From Azospirillum baldaniorum (GTDB lineage Bacteria > Pseudomonadota > Alphaproteobacteria > Azospirillales > Azospirillaceae), in the NCBI RefSeq assembly GCF_003119195.2, contig NZ_CP022253.1, positions 390,001 through 454,000 of the forward strand: DNA of 64,000 nt. Reading direction: 5' to 3'. The notes under the pieces were generated by a model, which did not search any database, had not been told where the DNA came from, and saw nothing but the letters and a program-made list of their open reading frames with translations. Below, piece by piece: positions 1 to 9,482 of this stretch; positions within the stretch are counted from its first letter, which is position 1, and every line of letters begins with the position of its first letter. Both the position numbers and the translations under genes were made by a program.

Positions 1-717
1 ACCCTGTTCACCGCCGGCGACAGCCGCGAGCCGGAACAGGCGGGCATCCTGGGGGCCGTCGTCGGCTCCGCCCTGACGCTGGTGGTGACCATGCTGCTGT
101 CGGTGCCCATCGGCATCGCCGCCGCGGTCTATCTGGAGGAGTTCGCGCCGAAGAACCGCTGGACCGACCTGATCGAGGTGAACATCAACAACCTCGCCGC
201 GGTGCCGTCGATCATCTTCGGCCTGCTCGGTCTGGCGGTGTTCCTCGGCTTCTTCGGGCTGCCGCGCTCCGCCCCGCTGGTCGGCGGCCTGGTGATGGCG
301 CTGATGACCCTGCCGGTCATCATCATCGCCTCGCGCGTCGCGCTGAAGGCGGTGCCGCCGTCGATCCGCGAAGCGGCGCTGGGCGTCGGCGCCTCGCCGC
401 TGCAGACGGTGACGCACCATGTCCTGCCGCTGGCCCTGCCGGGCATCCTGACCGGCACCATCATCGGCATGGCCCGCGCGCTGGGCGAGACGGCGCCGCT
501 GCTGATGATCGGCATGGTCGCCTTCATCGTGGACATCCCGGGCGGCCTGACCGACAGCGCCACGGCCATCCCGGTGCAGATCTACATGTGGGCGGACAGC
601 CCCGAGCGGGCCTTCACGGAGCGCACCTCCGCGGCGATCCTGATCCTGCTCGCCTTCCTCATCCTGATGAACGGCCTGGCCGTCTTCCTGCGCAAGAAAT
701 TCGAGAGGCGTTGGTAA
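1..717 (+). CDS. pstA: Phosphate ABC transporter permease PstA (5' end outside window)
   Basis: Inner-membrane permease of the high-affinity phosphate importer PstSCAB. The reading frame is open from base 1, so the start lies upstream and 238 codons are seen. The visible part has several hydrophobic segments and the permease loop that docks on the ATPase ([20 protein letters not shown], around visible residues 124-143), followed by the conserved [11 protein letters not shown] stretch typical of PstA/PstC. The gene ends with a short basic tail (RKKFERRW), and pstB begins 4 bases after the stop, so the two are co-transcribed. Expression through a Pho box would be expected from the family, but the promoter is not in the window. 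Confidence 0.95.
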   Translation, partial: TLFTAGDSREPEQAGILGAVVGSALTLVVTMLLSVPIGIAAAVYLEEFAPKNRWTDLIEVNINNLAAVPSIIFGLLGLAVFLGFFGLPRSAPLVGGLVMALMTLPVIIIASRVALKAVPPSIREAALGVGASPLQTVTHHVLPLALPGILTGTIIGMARALGETAPLLMIGMVAFIVDIPGGLTDSATAIPVQIYMWADSPERAFTERTSAAILILLAFLILMNGLAVFLRKKFERRW

Positions 718-721
718 CCCC

Positions 722-1540
722 ATGAGCGTCCAGACCCACATCCCGGCCACGGCCATGCCTTCGCGTCCCGCCGCCGGCATCCACGGCACCAAGATGGTCG
801 CCCGCGACGTCAAGGTGTTCTACGGGGCCAAGCAGGCGCTCAAGGGCATCAACCTGGAAATCCAGGAAAACCGCGTGATGGCGCTGATCGGCCCGTCCGG
901 CTGCGGCAAGTCGACGTTCCTGCGCTGCCTGAACCGCATGAACGACACCATCGAGAACTGCCGCGTCGAGGGGCTGATCGCGCTCGACGGCGAGGATGTC
1001 TACGGCAAGTCCATCGACGCCGTGCAGCTCCGCGCCCGCGTCGGCATGGTCTTCCAGAAGCCGAACCCGTTCCCGAAGTCGATCTACGACAACATCGCCT
1101 ACGGCCCGCGCATCCACGGCATCGCCAGCCACCGCGACGAGATGGACGAGATCGTCCAGACCTCGCTGAAGCGCGCCGGCCTGTGGAACGAGGTGAAGGA
1201 CCGCCTGCGCGAGCCGGGCACCGGCCTGTCCGGCGGCCAGCAGCAGCGCCTCTGCATTGCCCGCGCCATCGCCGTCAGCCCCGAGGTGATCCTGATGGAC
1301 GAGCCCTGCTCGGCGCTCGACCCCATCGCGACGGCCCACATCGAGGAGTTGATCGACGAGCTGCGCGAGAACTACACGATCGTCATCGTCACCCACAACA
1401 TGCAGCAGGCGGCCCGCGTCTCCCAGAAGACCGCCTTCTTCCATCTGGGCGACATGGTGGAGTGCGACGACACCGAAGAAATCTTCACCAACCCGCGGGA
1501 CGAGCGCACCCAGGGCTACATCACCGGCCGCTACGGCTGA
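722..1540 (+). CDS. pstB: Phosphate ABC transporter ATP-binding protein PstB
   Basis: Cytoplasmic ATPase that powers PstCA phosphate import. It is 272 aa, slightly longer than the usual 250-260 because of an N-terminal extension of about 22 residues. Walker A is GPSGCGKST at residues 57-65. The family block [18 protein letters not shown], the signature LSGGQQQR and the Walker [11 protein letters not shown] are all intact. It starts 4 bases after pstA and is followed by phoU, the standard pst operon order. Confidence 0.97.
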   Translation: MSVQTHIPATAMPSRPAAGIHGTKMVARDVKVFYGAKQALKGINLEIQENRVMALIGPSGCGKSTFLRCLNRMNDTIENCRVEGLIALDGEDVYGKSIDAVQLRARVGMVFQKPNPFPKSIYDNIAYGPRIHGIASHRDEMDEIVQTSLKRAGLWNEVKDRLREPGTGLSGGQQQRLCIARAIAVSPEVILMDEPCSALDPIATAHIEELIDELRENYTIVIVTHNMQQAARVSQKTAFFHLGDMVECDDTEEIFTNPRDERTQGYITGRYG

Positions 1541-1585
1541 TCTCCCGCCTCGCCGCGAATCCTCCATCAGCGAAGGACGTGAAGC

Positions 1586-2386
1586 ATGAGCACCGAACAC
1601 ATCGTGCGCTCCTTCGCGCACGAACTTGAGCGCCTGTCCAACCTGATCACCCAGATGGGTGGCGTCGCCGAGGCGCAGGTGGACGCCGCCGTGAAGGCGG
1701 TGGCCCGCCGGGACGTCGCGCTGGCCGCCCAGGTCATGCAGGCCGACCAGCGCATCGACGCCTACGAGCGCGACATCGACGCCGAGGCCGTGCGCCTGCT
1801 CGCCCTGCGCCAGCCGCTGGCCCAGGACCTGCGCGAGATCGTGTCGGCGCTGAAGATCGCGTCGGACCTGGAGCGGATCGGCGACTACGCCTCCAACATC
1901 GCCAAGCGCTCGCTGGCGCTGGCCCAGGTGCCGGTGGTGCGCCCGGCGGTGGCCATCCCGCGCATGGGGCGGCTGGTCGAGTCGATCATGAAGGACGTGC
2001 TGGACGCCTACATCGAGCGCGACGTCCAGCGCGCCATCGCCGCCTGGGAGCGCGACGAGGAGCTGGACGACCTCTACACCAGCCTGTTCCGCGAAGTCCT
2101 GACCTACATGATGGAGGACCCGCGCAACATCACGCCCTGCACGCACCTGCTGTTCATGGCGAAGAACCTGGAGCGGATCGGCGACCACGCCACCAACATC
2201 GCCGAGACCATCCATTATCTGGTGGTCGGGACGACGCTGCGCGCGGCGCGTCCGAAGAACGACGGCAGCAGCTTCGCCGTGGTCGAGCCGGGCGGTTCGG
2301 TCATGGATGCGGCCACGGAGGCTGTGGAACGGGGATTGCCGCGGGACGGCGGCCCGGATAACGATGGAGCGGGACATGCCGCGTGA
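1586..2386 (+). CDS. phoU: Phosphate signalling regulator PhoU
   Basis: Links the Pst transporter to the PhoR/PhoB two-component system and keeps the Pho regulon off when phosphate is plentiful. The 266 aa protein has the two repeated three-helix-bundle halves of the family, each with a metal-binding ERIGDxxxNIA motif (ERIGDYASNIAK, then ERIGDHATNIAE). A C-terminal tail of about 30 low-complexity residues goes beyond the usual 230-240 aa. It lies 45 bases after pstB with AAGGACGTGAAGC ahead of the ATG, and phoB follows 31 bases after its stop. Confidence 0.96.
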   Translation: MSTEHIVRSFAHELERLSNLITQMGGVAEAQVDAAVKAVARRDVALAAQVMQADQRIDAYERDIDAEAVRLLALRQPLAQDLREIVSALKIASDLERIGDYASNIAKRSLALAQVPVVRPAVAIPRMGRLVESIMKDVLDAYIERDVQRAIAAWERDEELDDLYTSLFREVLTYMMEDPRNITPCTHLLFMAKNLERIGDHATNIAETIHYLVVGTTLRAARPKNDGSSFAVVEPGGSVMDAATEAVERGLPRDGGPDNDGAGHAA

Positions 2387-2417
2387 CGGCGAGACGCGCA
2401 GTGGGAGCGGGACAAGC

Positions 2418-3122
<705 letters not shown>

Positions 3123-3146
3123 ACGAAATGCCCAAGCGCTGACCTT

Positions 3147-3247
3147 GCCCCCACCCTAACCCTCCCCCGCTTCGCAGGGGAGGGGACAGCCGCCGCTTCG
3201 CGACCATCTCCCTCCCCTGCGAAGCGGGGGAGGGCCGGGGTGGGGGC
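3147..3247. repeat. GC-rich inverted repeat, family A copy 1
   Basis: Two arms of roughly 38 bases, nearly perfect inverted complements, begin with GCCCCCACCCTAACCC and end with CCGGGGTGGGGGC around a short centre. The inner arm contains CCGCTTCGCAGGGGAGGGG and its complement. Closely related copies lie at 24457, 26600, 31102 and 39626. It sits between the converging phoB and 93-aa genes, so its hairpin could also end transcription both ways, though there is no T-run. Confidence 0.85.
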
Positions 3248-3259
3248 TCGTTGCGAAAG

Positions 3260-3541
3260 CTACCCCTCCAGCAGCCCCACCGCCTCCCGCAAAATCGCCA
3301 CCTTCGGGCCGAAGCGCTTCGCCGGGTCGCTGTCCTCGATGAAGCCGATCATCATGCGCAGGGCGTGCGCCACCCGCGGGGCGAGATCGGGATGCGCCGT
3401 CACATGCTGCGCCAGATGGACCAGCGCGTCCCGGTAGGGCCGGCCCTCGAAGCCCTCCGCGGCGATCGCCTCGAAGCGGTTCGCGTGTTCGATCACCAGG
3501 CTGTGGTCCACCGGGCTGTGGTCGTCGGTCATGGTGCTCAC
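3260..3541 (-). CDS. Small hypothetical protein downstream of DsrE-like gene
   Basis: 93 aa, probably all-helical and soluble, with no cysteine, signal peptide or membrane segment. I do not recognise the family. The start is taken as GTG at 3541, whose GTGA overlaps the stop of the DsrE-like gene, implying translational coupling; an in-frame ATG three codons on (3532) is an alternative. Codon bias is like that of its neighbours, so it is probably a real gene. It is the last gene of the moeB-like / DsrE-like / small-protein set, which suggests a shared role, perhaps in sulfur handling, but that is inference from position only. Confidence 0.7.
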   Translation of the reverse strand: MSTMTDDHSPVDHSLVIEHANRFEAIAAEGFEGRPYRDALVHLAQHVTAHPDLAPRVAHALRMMIGFIEDSDPAKRFGPKVAILREAVGLLEG

Positions 3542-3975
3542 ACGAACAGGATCGCGCCGGTCTTCGGCGCGTCGTTCAGGAAGGTGACGACACCGCCGGT
3601 CTTCACCGGCACGTCGGGGCGCAGCGGCACACCGGCAGGCAGGCCGAGCGCGCGCAGGCCCATCTCGCAGGCCATGACCGTGACCTTGAGCATCACGCAG
3701 GCTTCCAGCAACTCCTCGAACCCGGCCAGCCCGTTGGCGGTGAAGGCGGCGTCGCGTTCCGCCGGGCGGCGGCCGTCGTCGGCGGGATCCAGCCGGTGCC
3801 AGCCCGGCGCGCCGTCGGAGTCCCCGGCCAGCAGCGTGTTCAGCGCGCGGCCGGTGAAGAACAGCGTGACCTTGCGGTTGGTCGCCGCCGCCGCGCTGGC
3901 CATCACCAGGGCGTAGTGCACCCGGTCGAAGCCGCCCGCAAACAGGACGATGGACAGGTTTTCAGGACCTTCCAT
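3538..3975 (-). CDS. DsrE/DsrF-like family protein
   Basis: 145 aa protein of the DsrE/DsrF/peroxiredoxin-like fold: an N-terminal beta strand with SIVLFAGGFDRVHYALVMA, a helix-rich middle, and the conserved cysteine in MACEMGLRALGL near residue 108, where the family carries its reactive Cys. Members move sulfur or bind sulfur and metal intermediates in small complexes; the substrate here is unknown. It lies 23 bases after the moeB-like gene and overlaps the following 93-aa gene by 4 bases. The pairing of an E1-type adenylating enzyme with a DsrE-like protein fits a sulfur-relay function, which is an inference. Confidence 0.8.
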   Translation of the reverse strand: MEGPENLSIVLFAGGFDRVHYALVMASAAAATNRKVTLFFTGRALNTLLAGDSDGAPGWHRLDPADDGRRPAERDAAFTANGLAGFEELLEACVMLKVTVMACEMGLRALGLPAGVPLRPDVPVKTGGVVTFLNDAPKTGAILFV

Positions 3976-3998
3976 GGGGAGAACCTCTCAGCCGCCGC

Positions 3999-4787
3999 TC
4001 AGTGGGCGGACAGGTCGTGGATGGTCGGGTGGGTGCCGCACAGGGGGCAGTCCGGGTCGCGGCGCACGGTGATGCGCTGGAAGGAGGCGTGCAGCGTGTC
4101 CAGCATCATCAGGCTGCCCGACAGGCCTTCGCCGATGCCCATGATTTCCTTCAGCACCTCGGTCGTCTGGAGCGAACCGACGAAGCCGGCCAGCGCTCCC
4201 AGCACGCCGCCCTCGGAGCAGGACGGCACCAGACCGCGCGGCGGCGGCTCCGGGAACAGGCAGCGGTAGCAGGGGTGCGGATCGCCGAGATGCGCCTTGA
4301 AGGTGGACACCTGACCGTCGAAGCGCAGGATCGCCGCCGACACCAGCGTCTTCTTCGCGAAGTAGCAGGCGTCGTTCAGCAGGAAGCGCGTGGCGAAATT
4401 GTCCGACCCGTCGGCCACGATGTCGTAGCGGCCGATCAGGTCCAGCGCGTTGTCCTTCGTCAGGCGCGTCTTGTGCACCTCCACCGCCACGTCGGGGTTC
4501 AGCGCGCGGATGCGGGCGGCGGCGCTCTCCACCTTCGGAACGCCGAGCGACGACTCGTCGTGGATCACCTGCCGTTGCAGGTTGGACAGGTCCACCGTGT
4601 CGTCGTCGATGACGCCGATGGTCCCCACCCCCGCCGCGGCGAGGTAGAGCAGGAGCGGTGCGCCCAGCCCGCCGGCCCCGACGACCAGGACGCGGGCGCG
4701 CAGAAGCGCCTCCTGCCCGATGCCGCCGACCTCCGGCAGGATGATGTGGCGGGAATAGCGGTGAAGCTGAGTGTCGGTGAAATCCAT
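3999..4787 (-). CDS. moeB: MoeB/ThiF-family adenylyltransferase
   Basis: Adenylates the C-terminal glycine of a ubiquitin-like sulfur carrier (MoaD in molybdopterin synthesis, or ThiS in thiamine synthesis). The 262 aa match MoeB length. The nucleotide-binding GAGGLG is at residues 37-42, followed by the acidic DDDTVDLSNLQRQ block. The zinc site is CYRC at about 173 and CPLC at about 247, and the candidate catalytic cysteine is in PSCSEGG at about 190. No moaD, thiS or other cofactor gene is adjacent, so the partner cannot be fixed from context; MoeB is preferred because the rhodanese domain of MoeZ-type proteins is absent. Confidence 0.9.
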   Translation of the reverse strand: MDFTDTQLHRYSRHIILPEVGGIGQEALLRARVLVVGAGGLGAPLLLYLAAAGVGTIGVIDDDTVDLSNLQRQVIHDESSLGVPKVESAAARIRALNPDVAVEVHKTRLTKDNALDLIGRYDIVADGSDNFATRFLLNDACYFAKKTLVSAAILRFDGQVSTFKAHLGDPHPCYRCLFPEPPPRGLVPSCSEGGVLGALAGFVGSLQTTEVLKEIMGIGEGLSGSLMMLDTLHASFQRITVRRDPDCPLCGTHPTIHDLSAH

Positions 4788-4857
4788 GATCCGCAGAATA
4801 GCGCGGAACGCCCCATGCCGCGCAAGCCCCTCGGTCGGGCTCCTGCGGCGGGCTGCG

Positions 4858-5667
4858 TCAGGCGAGCAGGCTCATCTTGTAGGGGGTGGTCTTCGACGTG
4901 CTGGACGATTTGTTCGCGTCCTCCGCCGCCCACTGCTTCAGCCGCGCCTCGCGCTCCCGCATGATCTTGTCGAACGGCCGTTCCTCGGTCGACTCGGGCG
5001 TCTTGGCGACCTTCTGGACGAAGTTCAGCTGATAGGGGATTTCGCCGACCACGTTCTTCGGCGGGACGATCACCAGCTCGTACTGGCCGGGGTCGATCTT
5101 GAAGCTGGGCTTCTTCAGCATGTCCTCACCCGACTTGGCCGGGTCCATCGTGTCGCCGGAGGCCACGACCTTGCCCTCCTTGCTCATGAGGGCCCAGCGC
5201 GTCAAGGGAAGGGACATGTTGCCGACGAACTCGCCGCCCTGCGCGACGGTCAGCGTGTGCTTCTGGACGCCTGGATCTTTGCCAAGGACGGCGCGGGCGG
5301 TGCCCTTCATCTGGGCGCCGGTCCCCACCATCATGATGTTCTGGCGTTCGGTGATGTCCAGCGTGTATTCGCGTTCATTCACGCCGCGGACGGCCTGGGA
5401 GATGACCGCCGTATAGGTGCCGGGGCCGAGCTTCGCGCTGGCCTCCGCCGCCTCGTTCTTCGCCTTGGCCTCGGCGACGACCTTGTTGTTCTGGTCGACG
5501 ATCTTGATGTTGGTGTTGATGTCGGCGATTCGGAAATTGAATTCGCCGGCTTTCGACACCGTGAACTGGCGGTAGTCGGTGGACGCGAGGTTGGAATCCA
5601 ATTCGTTGGTGATGCCGCGGAACTGGAACCAGTTCATCGTCGAGGCATTCGGAATCGCGACGCCCAT
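4858..5667 (-). CDS. Hypothetical beta-rich protein
   Basis: 269 aa with no clear signal peptide and no membrane span. The N-terminal half reads like a bacterial pre-peptidase C-terminal (PPC) type beta-sandwich: strands such as QFTVSKAGEFNFRI, then GPGTYTAVISQAV and YTLDITERQ, and a similar second unit follows (HTLTVAQGGEFVG ... DPGQYELVIVPP). Two tandem PPC-like domains are therefore likely, ending in a charged helical and serine-rich tail. The function is not known. It is unusually rich in N, K and T for this genome. A well-formed -35/-10 lies about 120-150 bases upstream (5790-5818), so it appears to have its own promoter. Confidence 0.75.
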   Translation of the reverse strand: MGVAIPNASTMNWFQFRGITNELDSNLASTDYRQFTVSKAGEFNFRIADINTNIKIVDQNNKVVAEAKAKNEAAEASAKLGPGTYTAVISQAVRGVNEREYTLDITERQNIMMVGTGAQMKGTARAVLGKDPGVQKHTLTVAQGGEFVGNMSLPLTRWALMSKEGKVVASGDTMDPAKSGEDMLKKPSFKIDPGQYELVIVPPKNVVGEIPYQLNFVQKVAKTPESTEERPFDKIMREREARLKQWAAEDANKSSSTSKTTPYKMSLLA

Positions 5668-5789
5668 GGTGGCCTCCCCCGCTGGTCCTGTGCCGTCAGC
5701 TCCGCATCGTCGGGCGCCCGTGGCGCAAGCCGGGCCGTCGCCTGAAACGGCGGAGCCGCGCCGGCCGAAACTCCCGGCGCAGACAGGTT

Positions 5790-5818
5790 AGATTAATAAA
5801 ATCCAATCTTTTTGTCAA
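5790..5818 (-). promoter_or_regulatory. Sigma-70 type promoter for the PPC-like gene
   Basis: On the minus strand TTGACA (5818-5813) is followed by 17 bases and TAATCT (5795-5790). The -35 is a perfect consensus and the spacing is optimal. The transcript would have a leader of about 115 bases before the ATG at 5667. Confidence 0.7.
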
Positions 5819-5932
5819 AGCGCCGCCCGATGCCAGGGGCGGGCACAAAGACCGGACGGATCCCACTCTACAGCAGGATGCGCGGCGGCGCAATATTCGC
5901 CGTCCGGTTGCGCAGGAACATGTACCGGAGAT

Positions 5933-5968
5933 CCCTCTCCCACAGCCGCAGGCGGATGTGGGAGAGGG
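5933..5968. repeat. Perfect 12-bp inverted repeat at the cysK 3' end
   Basis: CCCTCTCCCACA (5933-5944) and its exact complement (5957-5968) around a 12-base loop. It lies 8 bases past the cysK stop and can act as a transcript-end hairpin, but lacks a T-run. The CCCTCTCCC core is shared with the family B repeats at 37321 and 43250. Confidence 0.65.
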
Positions 5969-5976
5969 GAGCCGGT

Positions 5977-6936
<960 letters not shown>

Positions 6937-6970
6937 TTTTCACTCCTCCGGTGTGTGGTATTTTCCCACT

Positions 6971-6989
6971 TTCTACATCATGCGTAGAA
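6971..6989. promoter_or_regulatory. Candidate Rrf2 operator upstream of cysK
   Basis: TTCTACATCATGCGTAGAA has 6-base arms (TTCTAC/GTAGAA) as perfect inverted complements around a 7-base spacer. It lies 35 bases ahead of the cysK start in an AT-rich gap and directly downstream of a gene for an Rrf2-family repressor, the usual geometry for autogenous or neighbour control. The binding protein is inferred. Confidence 0.55.
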
Positions 6990-7011
6990 TTTAACCGTTT
7001 TCCGTGTGGGA

Positions 7012-7467
7012 TCAAATCGTAAAATCTATGCGATCTTCGGTCTCGCTCTCGACGCCGGCGGTGCGGGCGCGCAGGCAGAGATCCTCGATGGTGATGTCGT
7101 CGAGCTTCTTCATGCACTCCTCCTGAAGCTCGTTCCACAGCGGGCGCACCACCTTGTGCCCCAGGATGGAGCCGGCCGGCTCCTCGATGGGGTCGGTGGC
7201 GGTCTCCATGGAGCGGACGACCTTCACGATCTCGCCCAGAGTGATCCGCCGGCGCTCGCGGGCCAGCCGGTAGCCGCCGCGCGGCCCGCGCACGCCGGCC
7301 AGGACGCCGTCGCGGACGAGCTGCTGGAGAACCTGCTCCAGGTAGCGCTTGGGAATGCCCTGGCGGCGGGTGATCTCGCCGGACTGAACGGGTTCGGTGC
7401 CGGCGTTGTAGGCGATGTCCAGCACCGCCTCGATCGCGAACATCAGCTTCTTGGAGATGCGGAGCAT
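7012..7467 (-). CDS. Rrf2-family transcriptional regulator (CymR-like)
   Basis: 151 aa DNA-binding protein with an N-terminal winged helix; the motif LEQVLQQLVRDGVLAGVRGPRGGYRLAR matches the Rrf2 recognition helix and wing. The three-cysteine cluster that holds the Fe-S cluster in IscR is absent: only ECMKK and EDLC cysteines are seen near the C-terminus, so it is closer to CymR-type regulators of cysteine metabolism than to IscR. It immediately precedes cysK, whose product partners CymR in Firmicutes. The start ATG overlaps the dut stop by one base (TGATG). Confidence 0.9.
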   Translation of the reverse strand: MLRISKKLMFAIEAVLDIAYNAGTEPVQSGEITRRQGIPKRYLEQVLQQLVRDGVLAGVRGPRGGYRLARERRRITLGEIVKVVRSMETATDPIEEPAGSILGHKVVRPLWNELQEECMKKLDDITIEDLCLRARTAGVESETEDRIDFTI

Positions 7468-7961
7468 CAGTGCGACTCCTGCGCGGGGGAGGTCGAGATG
7501 AACTGGCCGGTGGAGCCGAAGCCCCCGGTGCCGCGGGCGCTGTCGGGCAGAACGGCCGACTCGGACCAGGCGGCGCGCTCGTAGCGGGCGATCACCAGCT
7601 GGGCGATGCGCTGCCCGCGCTCCACCGTGAAGGGCTGGTCGCCGTGGTTGATCAGGATCACCCCGACCTCGCCGCGGTAATCGGCGTCGATGGTGCCCGG
7701 GCTGTTCAGCACCGTGATCCCGTGCTTCAGCGCCAGGCCGGAGCGCGGCCGCACCTGCGCCTCGTAGCCGTCGGGCAGGGCGAAGGCGACGCCGGTGGGG
7801 ATCAGCGCGCGGCGGCCCGGCTCCAGGACGACCGGCTCCGCCAGAGCGGCCAGCAGGTCCATGCCCGCCGCGTGTTCGGTCGCGTAGGCCGGCAGGTCCA
7901 GCCCCGCGGCGTGGGCGAGCCGGACGATGGGAACGGGAATGGCGGATGCCGTTGCGCTCAC
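7467..7961 (-). CDS. dut: Deoxyuridine 5'-triphosphate nucleotidohydrolase (dUTPase)
   Basis: Hydrolyses dUTP to dUMP and pyrophosphate, keeping uracil out of DNA and feeding dTMP synthesis. It is 164 aa with the five trimeric-dUTPase motifs in order: [24 protein letters not shown] (catalytic Asp), RIAQLVI and the P-loop-like [10 protein letters not shown] at the C-terminus. The start is GTG at 7961, chosen because it overlaps the coaBC stop as GTGA and homology begins just after it. The dut-coaBC pairing is a common bacterial arrangement. Confidence 0.95.
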   Translation of the reverse strand: MSATASAIPVPIVRLAHAAGLDLPAYATEHAAGMDLLAALAEPVVLEPGRRALIPTGVAFALPDGYEAQVRPRSGLALKHGITVLNSPGTIDADYRGEVGVILINHGDQPFTVERGQRIAQLVIARYERAAWSESAVLPDSARGTGGFGSTGQFISTSPAQESH

Positions 7962-9214
7962 GGAATGGTCTCCTGGGGGGCGGGTGTGGAGGGCGGATTG
8001 AAATGCCGGGCGATGGCCTCGGCCAGGCGGGCGGCCACGGCGTCCTTGCCCATGGTGGGCCAGTCCTCGGCACCGTCGGCGCGGATCAGATGAACGGTGT
8101 TGTCGGCCCCGCCGAAGGTGGTGGTGCCCGGCGACACGTCGTTGGCGACGATCCAGTCGCAGCCCTTGCGCGCGCGCTTGGCGGTCGCGTAGTCCACCAC
8201 GTTGCCGGTCTCCGCGGCGAAGCCGACGACCAGCGCCGGACGGCGCGGCCCGGCCTGGGACAGGGTGGCCAGGATGTCGGGGTTCTCGGTCAGGGTCAGG
8301 CTCGGCGGGCCGCCGCCGTCCTTCTTCAGCTTGCGGTCCGACTCGCCGGCCACGCGCCAGTCGGCGACGGCGGCGGCGCAGACCGCGATGTCCGCGGGCA
8401 GGGCCGACTCGCAGGCCGCCAGCATCTCCCGCGCCGTCTCGATGGGGCGCACGGTGCAGCCGGGCGGGTCGGGCAGGCGGGTCGGGCCGGTGACCAGCGT
8501 CACCTCCGCCCCCAGCCGGCGCAGCGCCTCGGCGATGGCGTGGCCCTGCTTGCCGGAGGAGCGGTTGGCGATGTAGCGCACCGGATCGATGGGCTCCACC
8601 GTCGGGCCGCTGGTGACCAGCGCGCGCTTGCCGGCCAGCGGCTTGGGCGCCTCCAGCTCCTCGAAATGGGTGGCGATGGCCTGGACGATCTCCATCGGCT
8701 CGGCCATGCGCCCGAACCCGTACTCGCCGCAGGCCATCTCGCCCTTGTTCGGGCCGATCCGGCGCACGCCACGCTTTTCCAAAAGGGCCAGATTGTCCCG
8801 GGTCGCCGGATGCTCCCACATGCGGACGTTCATCGCCGGGGCGACGAGCACCGGCTTGTCGGTGGCCAGCAGAACGGTGGCGGCCAGATCGTCGGCCATG
8901 CCCGCGGCCATGCGGGCCAGCAGGTTGGCGGTGGCCGGGGCGACGACCAGCAGATCGGCGTCGCGCGACAGCTGAATGTGGCCCATCTCCGATTCGTCGG
9001 TCAGGGACCACAGATCCTGGTAGACGGTGTCCTCGGTCAGCGCCTGCACGGACAGGGGCGTGACGAACTGCGCCCCCGCCCGGGTCAGGACCGCGCGCAC
9101 GCGCACGCCCCGTTCCTTCAGGCGGCGGATCAGCTCCAGGCTCTTGTAGGCCGCGATGCCGCCCGCGATGACGAGCAGGATGCGCTTGCCGGACAGCACG
9201 GATGTTTCGGCCAC
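7958..9214 (-). CDS. coaBC: Bifunctional phosphopantothenoylcysteine decarboxylase / phosphopantothenate-cysteine ligase
   Basis: Makes 4'-phosphopantetheine on the coenzyme A pathway: the CoaB domain joins phosphopantothenate to cysteine and the CoaC domain decarboxylates the product. 418 aa. The N-terminal flavoprotein CoaC half has GGIAAYKS at about 16-23, the PAMNVRMW substrate motif and the reductive-loop cysteine in [10 protein letters not shown]. The C-terminal CoaB half begins near residue 190 and carries [18 protein letters not shown] and NRSSGKQG. It heads the coaBC-dut-Rrf2 set. Using cysteine as substrate gives a plausible reason to be near cysK and its regulator. Confidence 0.96.
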   Translation of the reverse strand: MAETSVLSGKRILLVIAGGIAAYKSLELIRRLKERGVRVRAVLTRAGAQFVTPLSVQALTEDTVYQDLWSLTDESEMGHIQLSRDADLLVVAPATANLLARMAAGMADDLAATVLLATDKPVLVAPAMNVRMWEHPATRDNLALLEKRGVRRIGPNKGEMACGEYGFGRMAEPMEIVQAIATHFEELEAPKPLAGKRALVTSGPTVEPIDPVRYIANRSSGKQGHAIAEALRRLGAEVTLVTGPTRLPDPPGCTVRPIETAREMLAACESALPADIAVCAAAVADWRVAGESDRKLKKDGGGPPSLTLTENPDILATLSQAGPRRPALVVGFAAETGNVVDYATAKRARKGCDWIVANDVSPGTTTFGGADNTVHLIRADGAEDWPTMGKDAVAARLAEAIARHFNPPSTPAPQETIP

Positions 9215-9482
9215 GGGGGTCCGCCGTTCCTTGCTATGGATTTTGTAGAATTCAGATATTCCATCACGGCGTCCGGTACAAGCGTCCTTCGCTCATCCAC
9301 ACAGCGAATCCGGTGTGAAATGCACATCCATGACCGGAATGTGAAACCATGGATGGGATATTTCCTTGCGCGGACGCATTCCAGGTCTTTCGTCAACGGC
9401 CCGTCATCGCGTAGAGTGCATTTTTAAGGATTTGCTGATAGCCAGGGCAGTCCGAATGCCCTTTTCCGTATTTTCCATTTGA
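9215..9482. other. Divergent control region between coaBC and the sigma-54 regulator
   Basis: 268 bases, noticeably more AT-rich than the flanks. A short hairpin GGGCA/TGCCC (9445-9449 with 9457-9461) followed by TTTT lies just ahead of the regulator frame. I see no convincing promoter hexamers and no ORF. Confidence 0.5.

Larger units (their letters stand above)
5668..5976. other. 309-base gap between cysK and the PPC-like gene
   Basis: Holds the leader and promoter of the leftward PPC-like gene, an AT-rich stretch around 5788-5820 that contrasts with the GC-rich surroundings, and a long hairpin just past the cysK stop. No convincing ORF is present. Confidence 0.6.
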
